Below, one piece after another: positions 17,634 through 24,643 of a stretch of 57,164 nt of DNA; the stretch's first letter is position 1; each line of letters opens with the position of its first letter. The notes beneath the pieces were generated by a model that was not told the origin of the DNA, did no database searches, and was given only the letters and a program-made list of their open reading frames with translations. This stretch comes from Acholeplasmataceae bacterium. GTDB taxonomy: Bacteria; Bacillota_I; Bacilli_A; Acholeplasmatales; UBA5453. The translations under genes and the position numbers were made by a program. The DNA lies in NCBI GenBank assembly GCA_012837645.1, contig DUQU01000016.1, positions 1 to 57,164 of the forward strand, written 5' to 3'.

Positions 17634-18045
17634 AAAAGAAAACTATTTTCATAAACTCAGAAAAAGAAATTTACGAATTACAAAACCAAGAAAGGCCTTA
17701 ATCGAAATATTACAAGATAACCACTTAACTTTTAAAGAAATTCAGTTAGCTTTAGCTGAAAGAGGTTTTACTAATGTTTCTACTATTTATAATAACTTAG
17801 ATTTTTTAATTGAAGAAAAAATCGCTGTTGAGCTGTATATTGGCGGTGTTAAATATTATGACTTAGCGATCGACAACCCAATGCATAACGCTGATAGTCA
17901 TGTTCACATTTTAATTAAAGACAACAACCAAATTGTCGAAATAAACAATCCTGATATTTATGAATACATTAAAAAAAGGCCTGAATTAAAAGACCTTACA
18001 ATTGATTATATTAGAATTGCGATTGGTGCTAAATTAAAGAAATAA
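17626..18045 (+). CDS. Fur-family transcriptional regulator without CxxC zinc site
   Basis: A 139-aa Fur/PerR/Zur-like protein. The winged-helix part is clear: RITKPRKALIEIL, HLTFKEIQLAL and the recognition helix NVSTIYNNLDFL. The dimer half has the ligand-like HVHI followed by IVEINNPDIYEYI. Neither CxxC pair of the structural zinc site is present, and the protein has no cysteine at all. The metal sensed cannot be assigned; a PerR- or Fur-like role in iron control would fit the feo operon at 6 kb. The ATG at 17626 has a strong site (AAGGAGG). An upstream in-frame ATG at 17557 lies inside the acyltransferase gene and is rejected. Confidence 0.8.
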   Translation: MDKKENYFHKLRKRNLRITKPRKALIEILQDNHLTFKEIQLALAERGFTNVSTIYNNLDFLIEEKIAVELYIGGVKYYDLAIDNPMHNADSHVHILIKDNNQIVEINNPDIYEYIKKRPELKDLTIDYIRIAIGAKLKK

Positions 18046-18055
18046 TAATTTTAAA

Positions 18056-18943
18056 TTAATTTTTAATAATCGCTCTTAAAATTGCAGATTTACTACGAGG
18101 ATTAGATTTTACCTCCTTTATTGAAGGTAGAATCTTTTTTTTATAATATTTAAAAGGCATTTCCTTCGGTAATGTCGGCAATCCTTTAATTATTTTTTCT
18201 TCCGTAACTGCTTTAAATTTATCTTTGACAATCTTATCTTCTAAAGAATGGAAAGTTAAACAAGCTATCCTTCCTCCTTGGTTAAGAACTTCCAAGGCAT
18301 CATCCAACATCAGCTTTAAAACTGTTAATTCATCATTTAAATAAATTCTTAAGGCTTGAAAAACTTGTTTAGCAGAATGCCCTTTCCTAACTTTAAATTT
18401 ATCAGTAATCTTAACTAGATCAAAACTAGTTTTTAATGGTCTTTTTTTAATAATTTCAGTTACTAATGGTTTCGCGTAATAAATCTCACCATACTCTTTT
18501 AAAATATTAATAAGTTGAGCTTCTGAATAACTATTTAAAATACTTTCAGCAGTTAACGGATTATCCCTATCCATACGCATATCTAACGGCCCATCAACCA
18601 TATATGAAAAACCACGTTGAGAATTATCTATTTGAAGAGAACTAACTCCTAAATCGATTAAAATGCCATCGACTTTTTCAATTCCTTCTTTCTTAAGATT
18701 CGCTTTAAAATCTTTAAAGTTTGCTTTAATTATTTTAAAATTATGATAATCTTTTAAATTTTCCTTAGCTTTGTTAATCGCCTCTTGGTCCTGATCAAAA
18801 CCATATAAAAAGCCACTCCCATTAAGCTCCTTTAAAATCGCTTTACTATGCCCACCCAAGCCTATTGTCAAGTCCAAATAAATCCCATTTTTTTTAATAT
18901 TTAAAGCTTTAATTGTTTCCGTTAATAAAACTGGTATATGCAT
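18056..18943 (-). CDS. rsmH: 16S rRNA (cytosine-1402 N4)-methyltransferase
   Basis: A 295-aa SAM-dependent methyltransferase. The SAM motif LDLTIGLGGHS starts at residue 22, followed by FDQDQEAI and the family signature IDLGVSSLQID, SQRGFSYMVDGPLDMRMD and LTFHSLEDKIVKD. It normally sits in the dcw cluster after mraZ, but here it is placed after rpmF with no mraZ or ftsL visible. The ATG has GAGGG upstream. A strong terminator after rpmF separates it from that operon, so it must have its own promoter in the short gap 18944-18984. Confidence 0.95.
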   Translation of the reverse strand: MHIPVLLTETIKALNIKKNGIYLDLTIGLGGHSKAILKELNGSGFLYGFDQDQEAINKAKENLKDYHNFKIIKANFKDFKANLKKEGIEKVDGILIDLGVSSLQIDNSQRGFSYMVDGPLDMRMDRDNPLTAESILNSYSEAQLINILKEYGEIYYAKPLVTEIIKKRPLKTSFDLVKITDKFKVRKGHSAKQVFQALRIYLNDELTVLKLMLDDALEVLNQGGRIACLTFHSLEDKIVKDKFKAVTEEKIIKGLPTLPKEMPFKYYKKKILPSIKEVKSNPRSKSAILRAIIKN

Positions 18944-18984
18944 ATTATCCCTCGCGTTATTTTAACTTTTAAACCCTTTAATGT

Positions 18985-19012
18985 AAAGAAAAAGATGCTT
19001 CTCGCATCTTTT
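18985..19012 (-). terminator. Terminator after rpmF
   Basis: A perfect 9-bp stem AAAAGATGC/GCATCTTTT with a 5-base loop, followed on the minus strand by a T-rich tract. It ends the DUF177-rpmF unit before rsmH. Confidence 0.75.
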
Positions 19013-19020
19013 CTTAACAT

Positions 19021-19203
19021 CTATTCAGATGTCTCTTTAACTAATCTTTTCCCTTTGTATTCACCTGTTAACGGGGAGACACGATGCGGCATAATTAAAT
19101 CGCCAGTATCTTTGTCAACAACAAGGGTGGGTTTAGTTAATTTTTGATGAGTACGACGTTTTCTTTTTCTCGTCTTACCCGTTCTTCTAAACGGTACAGC
19201 CAT
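19021..19203 (-). CDS. rpmF: 50S ribosomal protein L32
   Basis: A 60-aa basic ribosomal protein beginning [19 protein letters not shown], the L32 signature, then [15 protein letters not shown]. The zinc-binding cysteines found in some L32 proteins are absent, so this is the zinc-independent form. It lies two bases after the DUF177 gene, an arrangement conserved in many bacteria, and is followed by a strong terminator. Confidence 0.95.
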   Translation of the reverse strand: MAVPFRRTGKTRKRKRRTHQKLTKPTLVVDKDTGDLIMPHRVSPLTGEYKGKRLVKETSE

Positions 19204-19205
19204 TA

Positions 19206-19577
19206 CTATTTCTCCTTCTCATATACGATTAAAGGCATTTCCGCGACAAACCAGCCCCAAACCAACTCGTATAAATCTATTTTACCATCTTTGATTTGAT
19301 ACTCTGTTTTATCATTGTTAGCTAATTCGTCTTCGATTTGAACCTCTACTCTTTTTTTTATCAAATTTAATGTATCCGCAGCAACAAATGTTACCTCCGC
19401 CACAGCTTTTAAATTAAAACTTAAATAATTATCATCTAAAAATCTATAATTTCCTTTAACGTGACAAGGGCCAATCTTCGTTACTTCACTCAACAATTCT
19501 ACTTCCTTATTGAAATCTAAACTTAAATCTATCCCTTCAGTTTGATGTTGTTTTAAATACAAAAGTGTGTAAGTCAT
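19206..19577 (-). CDS. DUF177 / YceD family protein
   Basis: A 123-aa protein of the DUF177 family, which is encoded upstream of rpmF in most bacteria and is linked to 23S rRNA accumulation and ribosome assembly. The conserved pattern is visible in [13 protein letters not shown], followed by [14 protein letters not shown] and, near the end, [17 protein letters not shown]. The ATG at 19577 is chosen because GGTGAT precedes it and the bases further upstream form a consensus promoter; an in-frame start at 19625 would run through that promoter. Confidence 0.85.
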   Translation of the reverse strand: MTYTLLYLKQHQTEGIDLSLDFNKEVELLSEVTKIGPCHVKGNYRFLDDNYLSFNLKAVAEVTFVAADTLNLIKKRVEVQIEDELANNDKTEYQIKDGKIDLYELVWGWFVAEMPLIVYEKEK

Positions 19578-19596
19578 TTTATCACCAACATTGGCA

Positions 19597-19625
19597 ATTG
19601 TAACAAAACAATTATTTTTTGTCAA
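19597..19625 (-). promoter_or_regulatory. Promoter of DUF177-rpmF
   Basis: TTGACA (19620-19625), a 17-base spacer and TACAAT (19597-19602) on the minus strand. The predicted transcript starts about 13 bases before the ATG. The -35 box follows the terminator of the preceding gene directly. Confidence 0.8.
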
Positions 19626-19652
19626 GAAAAAAACCTACCCTGAAGTAGGTTT
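19626..19652 (-). terminator. Terminator after gene 19656..20240
   Basis: An 8-bp stem AAACCTAC/GTAGGTTT with a 6-base loop and a T-run on the minus strand. It ends one base before the TTGACA of the next promoter. Confidence 0.75.
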
Positions 19653-19655
19653 GAA

Positions 19656-20240
19656 TTAAACAATCTTTTCTCGCAAGAACCGTACTACTCCATTTAATAA
19701 ATCTTTTACTTCTTGATCTAATTCAAAGTTTTCATCTGCCGTTTTACCATCGACAATTGAATTACGCAAAACTAAATTAATATCTTTCATTCCTTCTACT
19801 GACAATTTTAATTCATAAATGTGAAAATTACGTTTTTCAATATTGCGAAATAATAATGAGGTTTGCACAGAAGTAATCCTTTTATAGGGAATACTTAAAC
19901 CAGCATCATTATATATTTCACCAACTCTATGGTCGATTATCGCAGTATAAAAATGAAGTAAATCATCGCCAAAAGCTAATAAGAAGTATCTTCCAATATC
20001 GAATCTAATTTTATCTTTAAAATAAATTAATTTAGAATCAATTTCTCTCGTTAAGGCTTCGGGAGCATCTGTCGCAATCGGTGTATGAGCTTGAATATCT
20101 TCATCGCTTAAATATAAAAAAGCTTTTGCGCGCTCAAATGCGACTTCTAAATCTTTATCAACATGAAAGTCATACTTATCTCGTAATCTTTTTCTTTTAC
20201 GCTTAAAAAACCTTTTCATTTCTTTATCTCTTTTAGTCAT
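19656..20240 (-). CDS. Hypothetical protein with PH-like C-terminal region
   Basis: A 194-aa soluble protein not recognised as a named family. The first 25 residues are strongly basic (KRFFKRKRKRLRDK), which could bind membrane or nucleic acid. From about residue 70 alternating beta-strand patterns (LLAFGDDLLHFYTAII, ITSVQTSLLF, FHIYELKLSVE, INLVLRNS) resemble a bacterial pleckstrin-homology fold, and a helix ends the protein. The ATG at 20240 is directly behind GGAGGGTGAA; a TTG four codons upstream is part of that site. It forms a single-gene unit ended by a clean terminator, downstream of secG. Confidence 0.6.
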   Translation of the reverse strand: MTKRDKEMKRFFKRKRKRLRDKYDFHVDKDLEVAFERAKAFLYLSDEDIQAHTPIATDAPEALTREIDSKLIYFKDKIRFDIGRYFLLAFGDDLLHFYTAIIDHRVGEIYNDAGLSIPYKRITSVQTSLLFRNIEKRNFHIYELKLSVEGMKDINLVLRNSIVDGKTADENFELDQEVKDLLNGVVRFLREKIV

Positions 20241-20313
20241 TTCACCCTCCAAATTTGTTACTATAATTTATTTTACCAATAATAAATTATTTAGTCAATT
20301 TTAACTACAGATT

Positions 20314-20538
20314 TTAGTGTAAGGCTAAAGATAAAAAAATTAAACCAATAAATAGAAAGGCGAACACAAAGGTGGAACGCATTAAAAAGAGCTCAAAGCC
20401 ACGTGTTTTTTGTTGTTTAAATAAGTCCGACTTCTCACCACTAAAAGCATCAGAAATATTATCTTGTGCTTCTTGAATCGCAACGGTTAGAATCAACAAT
20501 ATTACTACTACTAAAATTAAATAATCTACCCAGATCAT
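20314..20538 (-). CDS. secG: Preprotein translocase subunit SecG
   Basis: A 74-aa protein with two membrane helices (LILVVVILLILTVAIQ and FVFAFLFIGLIFLSLAL) joined by a loop with DAFSGEKSDLFKQQKTRGFELFLMR. This matches the SecG pattern of a Gly/Ser-rich loop ending in RG-x-x-x-FL-x-R. It is part of SecYEG and aids protein export. The ribosome site is AGGAGGT. It has its own consensus promoter. In many Firmicutes rnr and smpB follow secG; here they do not. Confidence 0.8.
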   Translation of the reverse strand: MIWVDYLILVVVILLILTVAIQEAQDNISDAFSGEKSDLFKQQKTRGFELFLMRSTFVFAFLFIGLIFLSLALH

Positions 20539-20563
20539 AATTACCTCCTAAAAACATATAAAT

Positions 20564-20592
20564 ATTTTATCAATATCCTGCTCGTTTGTCAA
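20564..20592 (-). promoter_or_regulatory. Promoter of secG
   Basis: TTGACA (20587-20592), a 17-base spacer and TAAAAT (20564-20569) on the minus strand, about 25 bases before the secG start. Confidence 0.8.
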
Positions 20593-20712
20593 ATAATTAT
20601 CGTTTTTATCAAAATGGCTCTTTTAAGGAAAATATCGCCTCAAAATGCCCTTAAAAAAAGCAATATTTTTCCAAATTTGCCTTGTCTTTAAATTACTTAA
20701 AAAGTTAAAAAT

Positions 20713-20795
20713 TAACTTCTAAAAGAAGTTTTACTTTTTTAAAAGGTAAAATAATGTATAATATTGATATACTAATTATTCATTAGTATAGGAGG
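20713..20795 (+). promoter_or_regulatory. Leader with two inverted repeats before the O-antigen-ligase-like gene
   Basis: AACTTCT-AAA-AGAAGTT (20713-20729) is a perfect palindrome followed by a T-rich tract, so it could be a terminator or an operator. TATAAT at 20757-20762 is a probable -10 without a good -35. A second perfect 9-bp stem, TATACTAAT/ATTAGTATA (20768-20790), abuts the ribosome site GGAGG (20791-20795) and could affect translation or mRNA stability. Confidence 0.45.
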
Positions 20796-20800
20796 CCCCT

Positions 20801-22234
20801 ATGAAAAGGTTTAATAACTTTTTAGAAAGCCATTTATATTTACTCGTTATTAGTGTTGGCGCTTTTGTTGGCTGGTTTATAAAATTTGATTTAACTATTT
20901 TAAATACCTCAATATCAATAAATGAGCTTTTTATTATTGGTTATTTGTTTTGGGGATTAATCATTTTAACCTTTGTTGAGGATACAAAACATCTTATTTT
21001 AGTTTATATTAGTACTTTATTGATGTTTAATTCTAAGGATCTAGGCCTTGAATATCTCAATGGTTTTAACGCTATCTATGTAATGGTTGCGCTTTTGATT
21101 ATTGGCGTTATTATTCACCTCATTAGATTTAAGCCTAAATTAAAATGGGGCACTATGAGTATTGGTTTTGGATTATTAGCTTTAAGTTATTTTTTACCTT
21201 TCATTTATAGTGAAATTAAGTTTTCATTAACAGCACTAGCGATCTCCTTTGTCGGAGTTATTTATTTAATCTTTTATTGGTTTTTTAAAAGCACCTCTAC
21301 TACTAAAACAAATGATTTGTTAACTTACTTGTTTTTCGCTAGCATTACCATTATGCTTCAAATCTACTCTGTTGTTATTTACAATTATTTAACGATGAGC
21401 GGAATCCCCTTTTTAGAAAAAATGGAAAAAGGATTAAATAGTCATTGGGGAAATAGCAATTTTGGTTATGGAAACATCAATGATGTCATTATCTTTTTTA
21501 CTATTACTTTTGCCGGTCAAATTTATTTTCTCCACAAATATCGCCATCGTATTTTTATATGGATCTTCCCTATTTTATCTATTTACGCTACTTATTTAAG
21601 TGGCTCTAGAGGCGGTTGGCTCTCTTGGTTAATTTTATGTTTAATTGTTTATTTTTTCTTTTTGATAAAGGGAAATCGCCAACAAAGAATCTTAGTAAAT
21701 CTTACTTTAGTGTTAGCTTTCATCCCTTTTATGATTAATCCTGGACTTTTTAATGTCGTTATTGCCCGTTTAAAACTAAATAGCGATAATCTCAATCAAT
21801 TTACTTCCGGAAGGATAACTTTGTATAAACAAGCCTTAGAAATCTTTAAAGAATTCCCTTTATTTGGAGCGGGATGGTCTTACCAATTAGAGGCTAACAA
21901 TGATAACCGGATTCAAATTTTCCATTCTACTATTTTCCAAACCTTAGCGATTTCAGGAATTTTTGGGCTCATATCGTTAATCATTTATCTTTTAACTTCA
22001 ATTTTCCTTTTTATTCGTAAAATGAGTTTCGCTGTGGCAGTTTTATTATTTTCTTGGCTAGCTACAATGATTCACGGCCTCTTTGATAACACTGTTCATA
22101 TGTTGATTTATACGATTTTATGTATTTTCATCTTAGTCGCTGTTGAAAATGAAGCTACCACGAAACCGCAATACTCTCTTAAAAAAATTGTTTATCGAAA
22201 AGATAAAAAAAATCAATTAAATCTTTTTCAGTAA
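20801..22234 (+). CDS. O-antigen ligase / Wzy-type polymerase family membrane protein
   Basis: A 477-aa protein with about 11-12 membrane helices. The Wzy_C/WaaL-type signature is present: LSGSRGGWLSW, then a large external loop with SGRITLYKQALEIFKEFPLFGAGW. Such proteins join or polymerise lipid-linked glycans. No other glycan genes lie nearby, so the acceptor is unknown; in a Gram-positive-like cell it could act on a capsule or glycolipid. The ATG follows GGAGG. The gene converges with the MgtE pair six bases past its stop. Confidence 0.78.
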   Translation: MKRFNNFLESHLYLLVISVGAFVGWFIKFDLTILNTSISINELFIIGYLFWGLIILTFVEDTKHLILVYISTLLMFNSKDLGLEYLNGFNAIYVMVALLIIGVIIHLIRFKPKLKWGTMSIGFGLLALSYFLPFIYSEIKFSLTALAISFVGVIYLIFYWFFKSTSTTKTNDLLTYLFFASITIMLQIYSVVIYNYLTMSGIPFLEKMEKGLNSHWGNSNFGYGNINDVIIFFTITFAGQIYFLHKYRHRIFIWIFPILSIYATYLSGSRGGWLSWLILCLIVYFFFLIKGNRQQRILVNLTLVLAFIPFMINPGLFNVVIARLKLNSDNLNQFTSGRITLYKQALEIFKEFPLFGAGWSYQLEANNDNRIQIFHSTIFQTLAISGIFGLISLIIYLLTSIFLFIRKMSFAVAVLLFSWLATMIHGLFDNTVHMLIYTILCIFILVAVENEATTKPQYSLKKIVYRKDKKNQLNLFQ

Positions 22235-22240
22235 TTATTC

Positions 22241-23218
22241 TCAAGCTAAATATGGCAATAATGCAGTTGCTAAAGATAAATAAATTATTAAACTAAAAAC
22301 ATCATTAATGGTTGTCATAAAGGGACCCGACGCGACACTTGGGTCTACTTTTAGTTTCTTAAATAAAATTGGTGTTAAAGCTCCGGAAAGAGTCCCAATT
22401 ATTAAACCAGCAAAAAGCGACACCGCGACAATTCCACTAATTAAAAGGCTAGGTTCTCTTAAAATTACTAAAAAGATATAAGCGGAGAAAAACCCAAATA
22501 CCCCACAAAAGATACTATTTAAAAACCCTATTAATAGTTCTTTTTTTACATATTTTCTGAGTGGTGCTTTTGGCTCTTTGGCAATTTTAATTACCGTCGA
22601 GGCTAATGATTGTGTAGATACATTACCCGCCATATCCAATAACATTGTTTGAAAATAGACTAAAACAACCACGCTTTTAATAGTTTCTTCAAAAGAACCA
22701 ATAACACTTGAAGTTAATAACGACAAAAGCAATAACGCTAGTAGCCAAGGTAGTCGTGAAAATGTTTTTTGAAAGGCGTTTGCATCAATAGAGTTTTCTT
22801 TGATTAAGGCGATATTGCGGTATTGTTGTAAAGTTTCTTCCTTTAAAGAATCAAGGGCGCTTTCCGCTGTGAAAACCGCTTTAATAGCTCCTTGTTTATT
22901 TAAAATAGGAATCATTTCTAAGTCATACTTTTGAATAATATCGATCGCTTCATAAATTGGTGTTTCTTCTTTTAATGAGAAAAACTTGGTTTGCATAATA
23001 TCTTTGATTAATTCTGTTTTCCTCGCAATTATTAAGTCTTTTAAAGGGAGCGCACCAACTAATTTGCTTTTTTTATCTAAGACATATAAATAATCAATAA
23101 GCGTTTCTTCTTTACTTTCATCGATAATCATTTTCATCGTTTCTTTTACTGTTTTATCACCGTTAATTGTTAAATAATTATAATGATAAAATTGATTTAA
23201 AGTTTTATTATTAATCAT
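22241..23218 (-). CDS. Short MgtE-like magnesium transporter lacking the N domain
   Basis: A 325-aa paralogue of the preceding gene product. It starts almost directly in the CBS pair (residues about 10-130, DYLYVLDKKSKLVGALPL and DLEMIPILNKQGAIKAVF), then has the five-helix MgtE membrane domain with LDMAGNVSTQSLAS and DPSVASGPFMTTINDV. The acidic N domain, which with CBS closes the pore at high Mg2+ in MgtE, is missing. Its ATG overlaps the stop of the full-length gene by four bases, so the two are made together. MgtE works as a dimer, so a mixed dimer with asymmetric Mg2+ gating is possible; that is inference. Confidence 0.85.
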   Translation of the reverse strand: MINNKTLNQFYHYNYLTINGDKTVKETMKMIIDESKEETLIDYLYVLDKKSKLVGALPLKDLIIARKTELIKDIMQTKFFSLKEETPIYEAIDIIQKYDLEMIPILNKQGAIKAVFTAESALDSLKEETLQQYRNIALIKENSIDANAFQKTFSRLPWLLALLLLSLLTSSVIGSFEETIKSVVVLVYFQTMLLDMAGNVSTQSLASTVIKIAKEPKAPLRKYVKKELLIGFLNSIFCGVFGFFSAYIFLVILREPSLLISGIVAVSLFAGLIIGTLSGALTPILFKKLKVDPSVASGPFMTTINDVFSLIIYLSLATALLPYLA

Positions 23219-24546
23219 AAGAACACCTCAATTAAAAAGAGCGCTAAACTATAATAAACGATAATGCTGCCAATATCGATAATCGTCGTAATTAGAGGAC
23301 CACTTGCGTTGGCGGGGTCAATGCCCAGTGCATCTAAAAACTTCGGTAAGAGGGTTGCGAAAAGAGTAGCGCTTATTAAATTTAAAAATAAGGAGATTCC
23401 GATAATCAAACCAAATACCAAGCCATTATAATCTAAATTAGGATTAATAAAAACAAACAAAGAGGAGATGATAAAACCACCAATACCGATTATTATTCCC
23501 GTTAAAGCTGCTGATAGGATCTCATTTTTAAAATGGTGCTGATACTTAATATCTAAATCTAAATTCATCACTATGAGACTTGTTGATAAAGACTGAGTCC
23601 CTAAATTACCCGCAACATCCAATAAGAGCGGCTGAAACATTATTAAAACCGTATAAAGAGCGATAATGCTTTCGAATCTGCTCATTATAATCGCGATTGG
23701 TAATGTCATCACCAATAAAATTAAAAGCCATGGTAAACGCGCTAAAGAGCTTTTAAAAATCCCTACATTTGCTGGTTCATGCAAAGCCGATAACTTTCTT
23801 ACGTCCTCATGAGCTTCTATTTCATAGACGTCAATCGCGTCATCCAAAGTAATCATCCCTAAAAGTTGATGATGAGATGACAAAACAGGCATTTGATAAA
23901 TCCCTTCTTCTTGAATTAACTGTGAGACTTCGTCCAAATCATCATAATCCAAAACAAACAAGCTGGGCTCATAAAGTTTTTCAATTTTAAGAGGGGATTT
24001 TGCTTTAATTAACTTTTTCAGAGGAACAATCCCCAAAAAAGAATTAAATTTATCAACTACGAATAAAGTTTGAATAGTCTCTACATGAGGAGCTTCTTTT
24101 ATCAATAACTGCATCGCTTCTTTAATTTCCATCTCGGGGCTTAACTTAATTAAATTAGGAGACATCCTGGAACCCGCTTCATCTTCTTCGTAATCTTTTA
24201 AACTTTGAAATTCTTCTTTTGTTGTTTCGTCTAAATCGGTTACCCATTCTTTTAAAACGGCTTCATCCAATTCTTTTAAAATGTCCGTTAAATCATCAGG
24301 CTCTAAATAATTGATAATATTAATAGCTTGATTTTTAGGCAAAGACTCTAACAATACGCTAGCTTGGTAAGGGGATAAATAAGAAATTAAAATAGCCTTA
24401 TTTTTAAAAGTCAATAAAGAAAATAATTCCTCTTGGTCTTCTAGTTCTAAATTATTAAATAATTCCGCAGTATCATAGCCGTGCAAGTTTTTTAAAAAGA
24501 ATTTCTTTTCTTTTTTAGTTAATTTTAAATAATTATCTTTCATCAT
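23215..24546 (-). CDS. mgtE: Magnesium transporter MgtE
   Basis: A 443-aa channel-like Mg2+ transporter with three parts: a helical N domain (residues 1 to about 135, with repeats such as LLESLPKNQAINIINYL), a CBS pair (about 136-260, ending LLGMITLDDAIDVYE) and five membrane helices with DVAGNLGTQSLS and DPANASGPLITTIIDIG. The ATG at 24546 follows GGGAGG; a GTG four codons upstream is part of that ribosome site. A TATAAT (24565-24570) lies between the gene and the preceding terminator. No M-box riboswitch fits in the short leader. Confidence 0.93.
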   Translation of the reverse strand: MMKDNYLKLTKKEKKFFLKNLHGYDTAELFNNLELEDQEELFSLLTFKNKAILISYLSPYQASVLLESLPKNQAINIINYLEPDDLTDILKELDEAVLKEWVTDLDETTKEEFQSLKDYEEDEAGSRMSPNLIKLSPEMEIKEAMQLLIKEAPHVETIQTLFVVDKFNSFLGIVPLKKLIKAKSPLKIEKLYEPSLFVLDYDDLDEVSQLIQEEGIYQMPVLSSHHQLLGMITLDDAIDVYEIEAHEDVRKLSALHEPANVGIFKSSLARLPWLLILLVMTLPIAIIMSRFESIIALYTVLIMFQPLLLDVAGNLGTQSLSTSLIVMNLDLDIKYQHHFKNEILSAALTGIIIGIGGFIISSLFVFINPNLDYNGLVFGLIIGISLFLNLISATLFATLLPKFLDALGIDPANASGPLITTIIDIGSIIVYYSLALFLIEVFL

Positions 24547-24564
24547 TTTGCCTCCCACTAAATA

Positions 24565-24570
24565 ATTATA
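24565..24570 (-). promoter_or_regulatory. Probable -10 box of the mgtE operon
   Basis: A consensus TATAAT about 20 bases before the mgtE ATG, just downstream of the ABC operon terminator. The -35 region is only T-rich, so the promoter is tentative. Confidence 0.45.
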
Positions 24571-24584
24571 CTAAAGAAGTTAAA

Positions 24585-24612
24585 AAAATAGAAACCCGAA
24601 GATTTCTATTTT
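24585..24612 (-). terminator. Terminator of the first ABC exporter operon
   Basis: A perfect 10-bp stem AAAATAGAAA/TTTCTATTTT with an 8-base loop and a following T-run on the minus strand. Confidence 0.8.
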
Positions 24613-24643
24613 CTCTTAAGATACTATTTTAATTATAATTTTC

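Noticed and set aside
19578-19625. N-terminal extension of the DUF177 protein
   Set aside because: It coincides with a consensus TTGACA-N17-TACAAT promoter, and a ribosome site precedes the ATG at 19577.
24547-24643. M-box Mg2+ riboswitch before mgtE
   Set aside because: Only about 20 bases lie between the -10 box and the gene.
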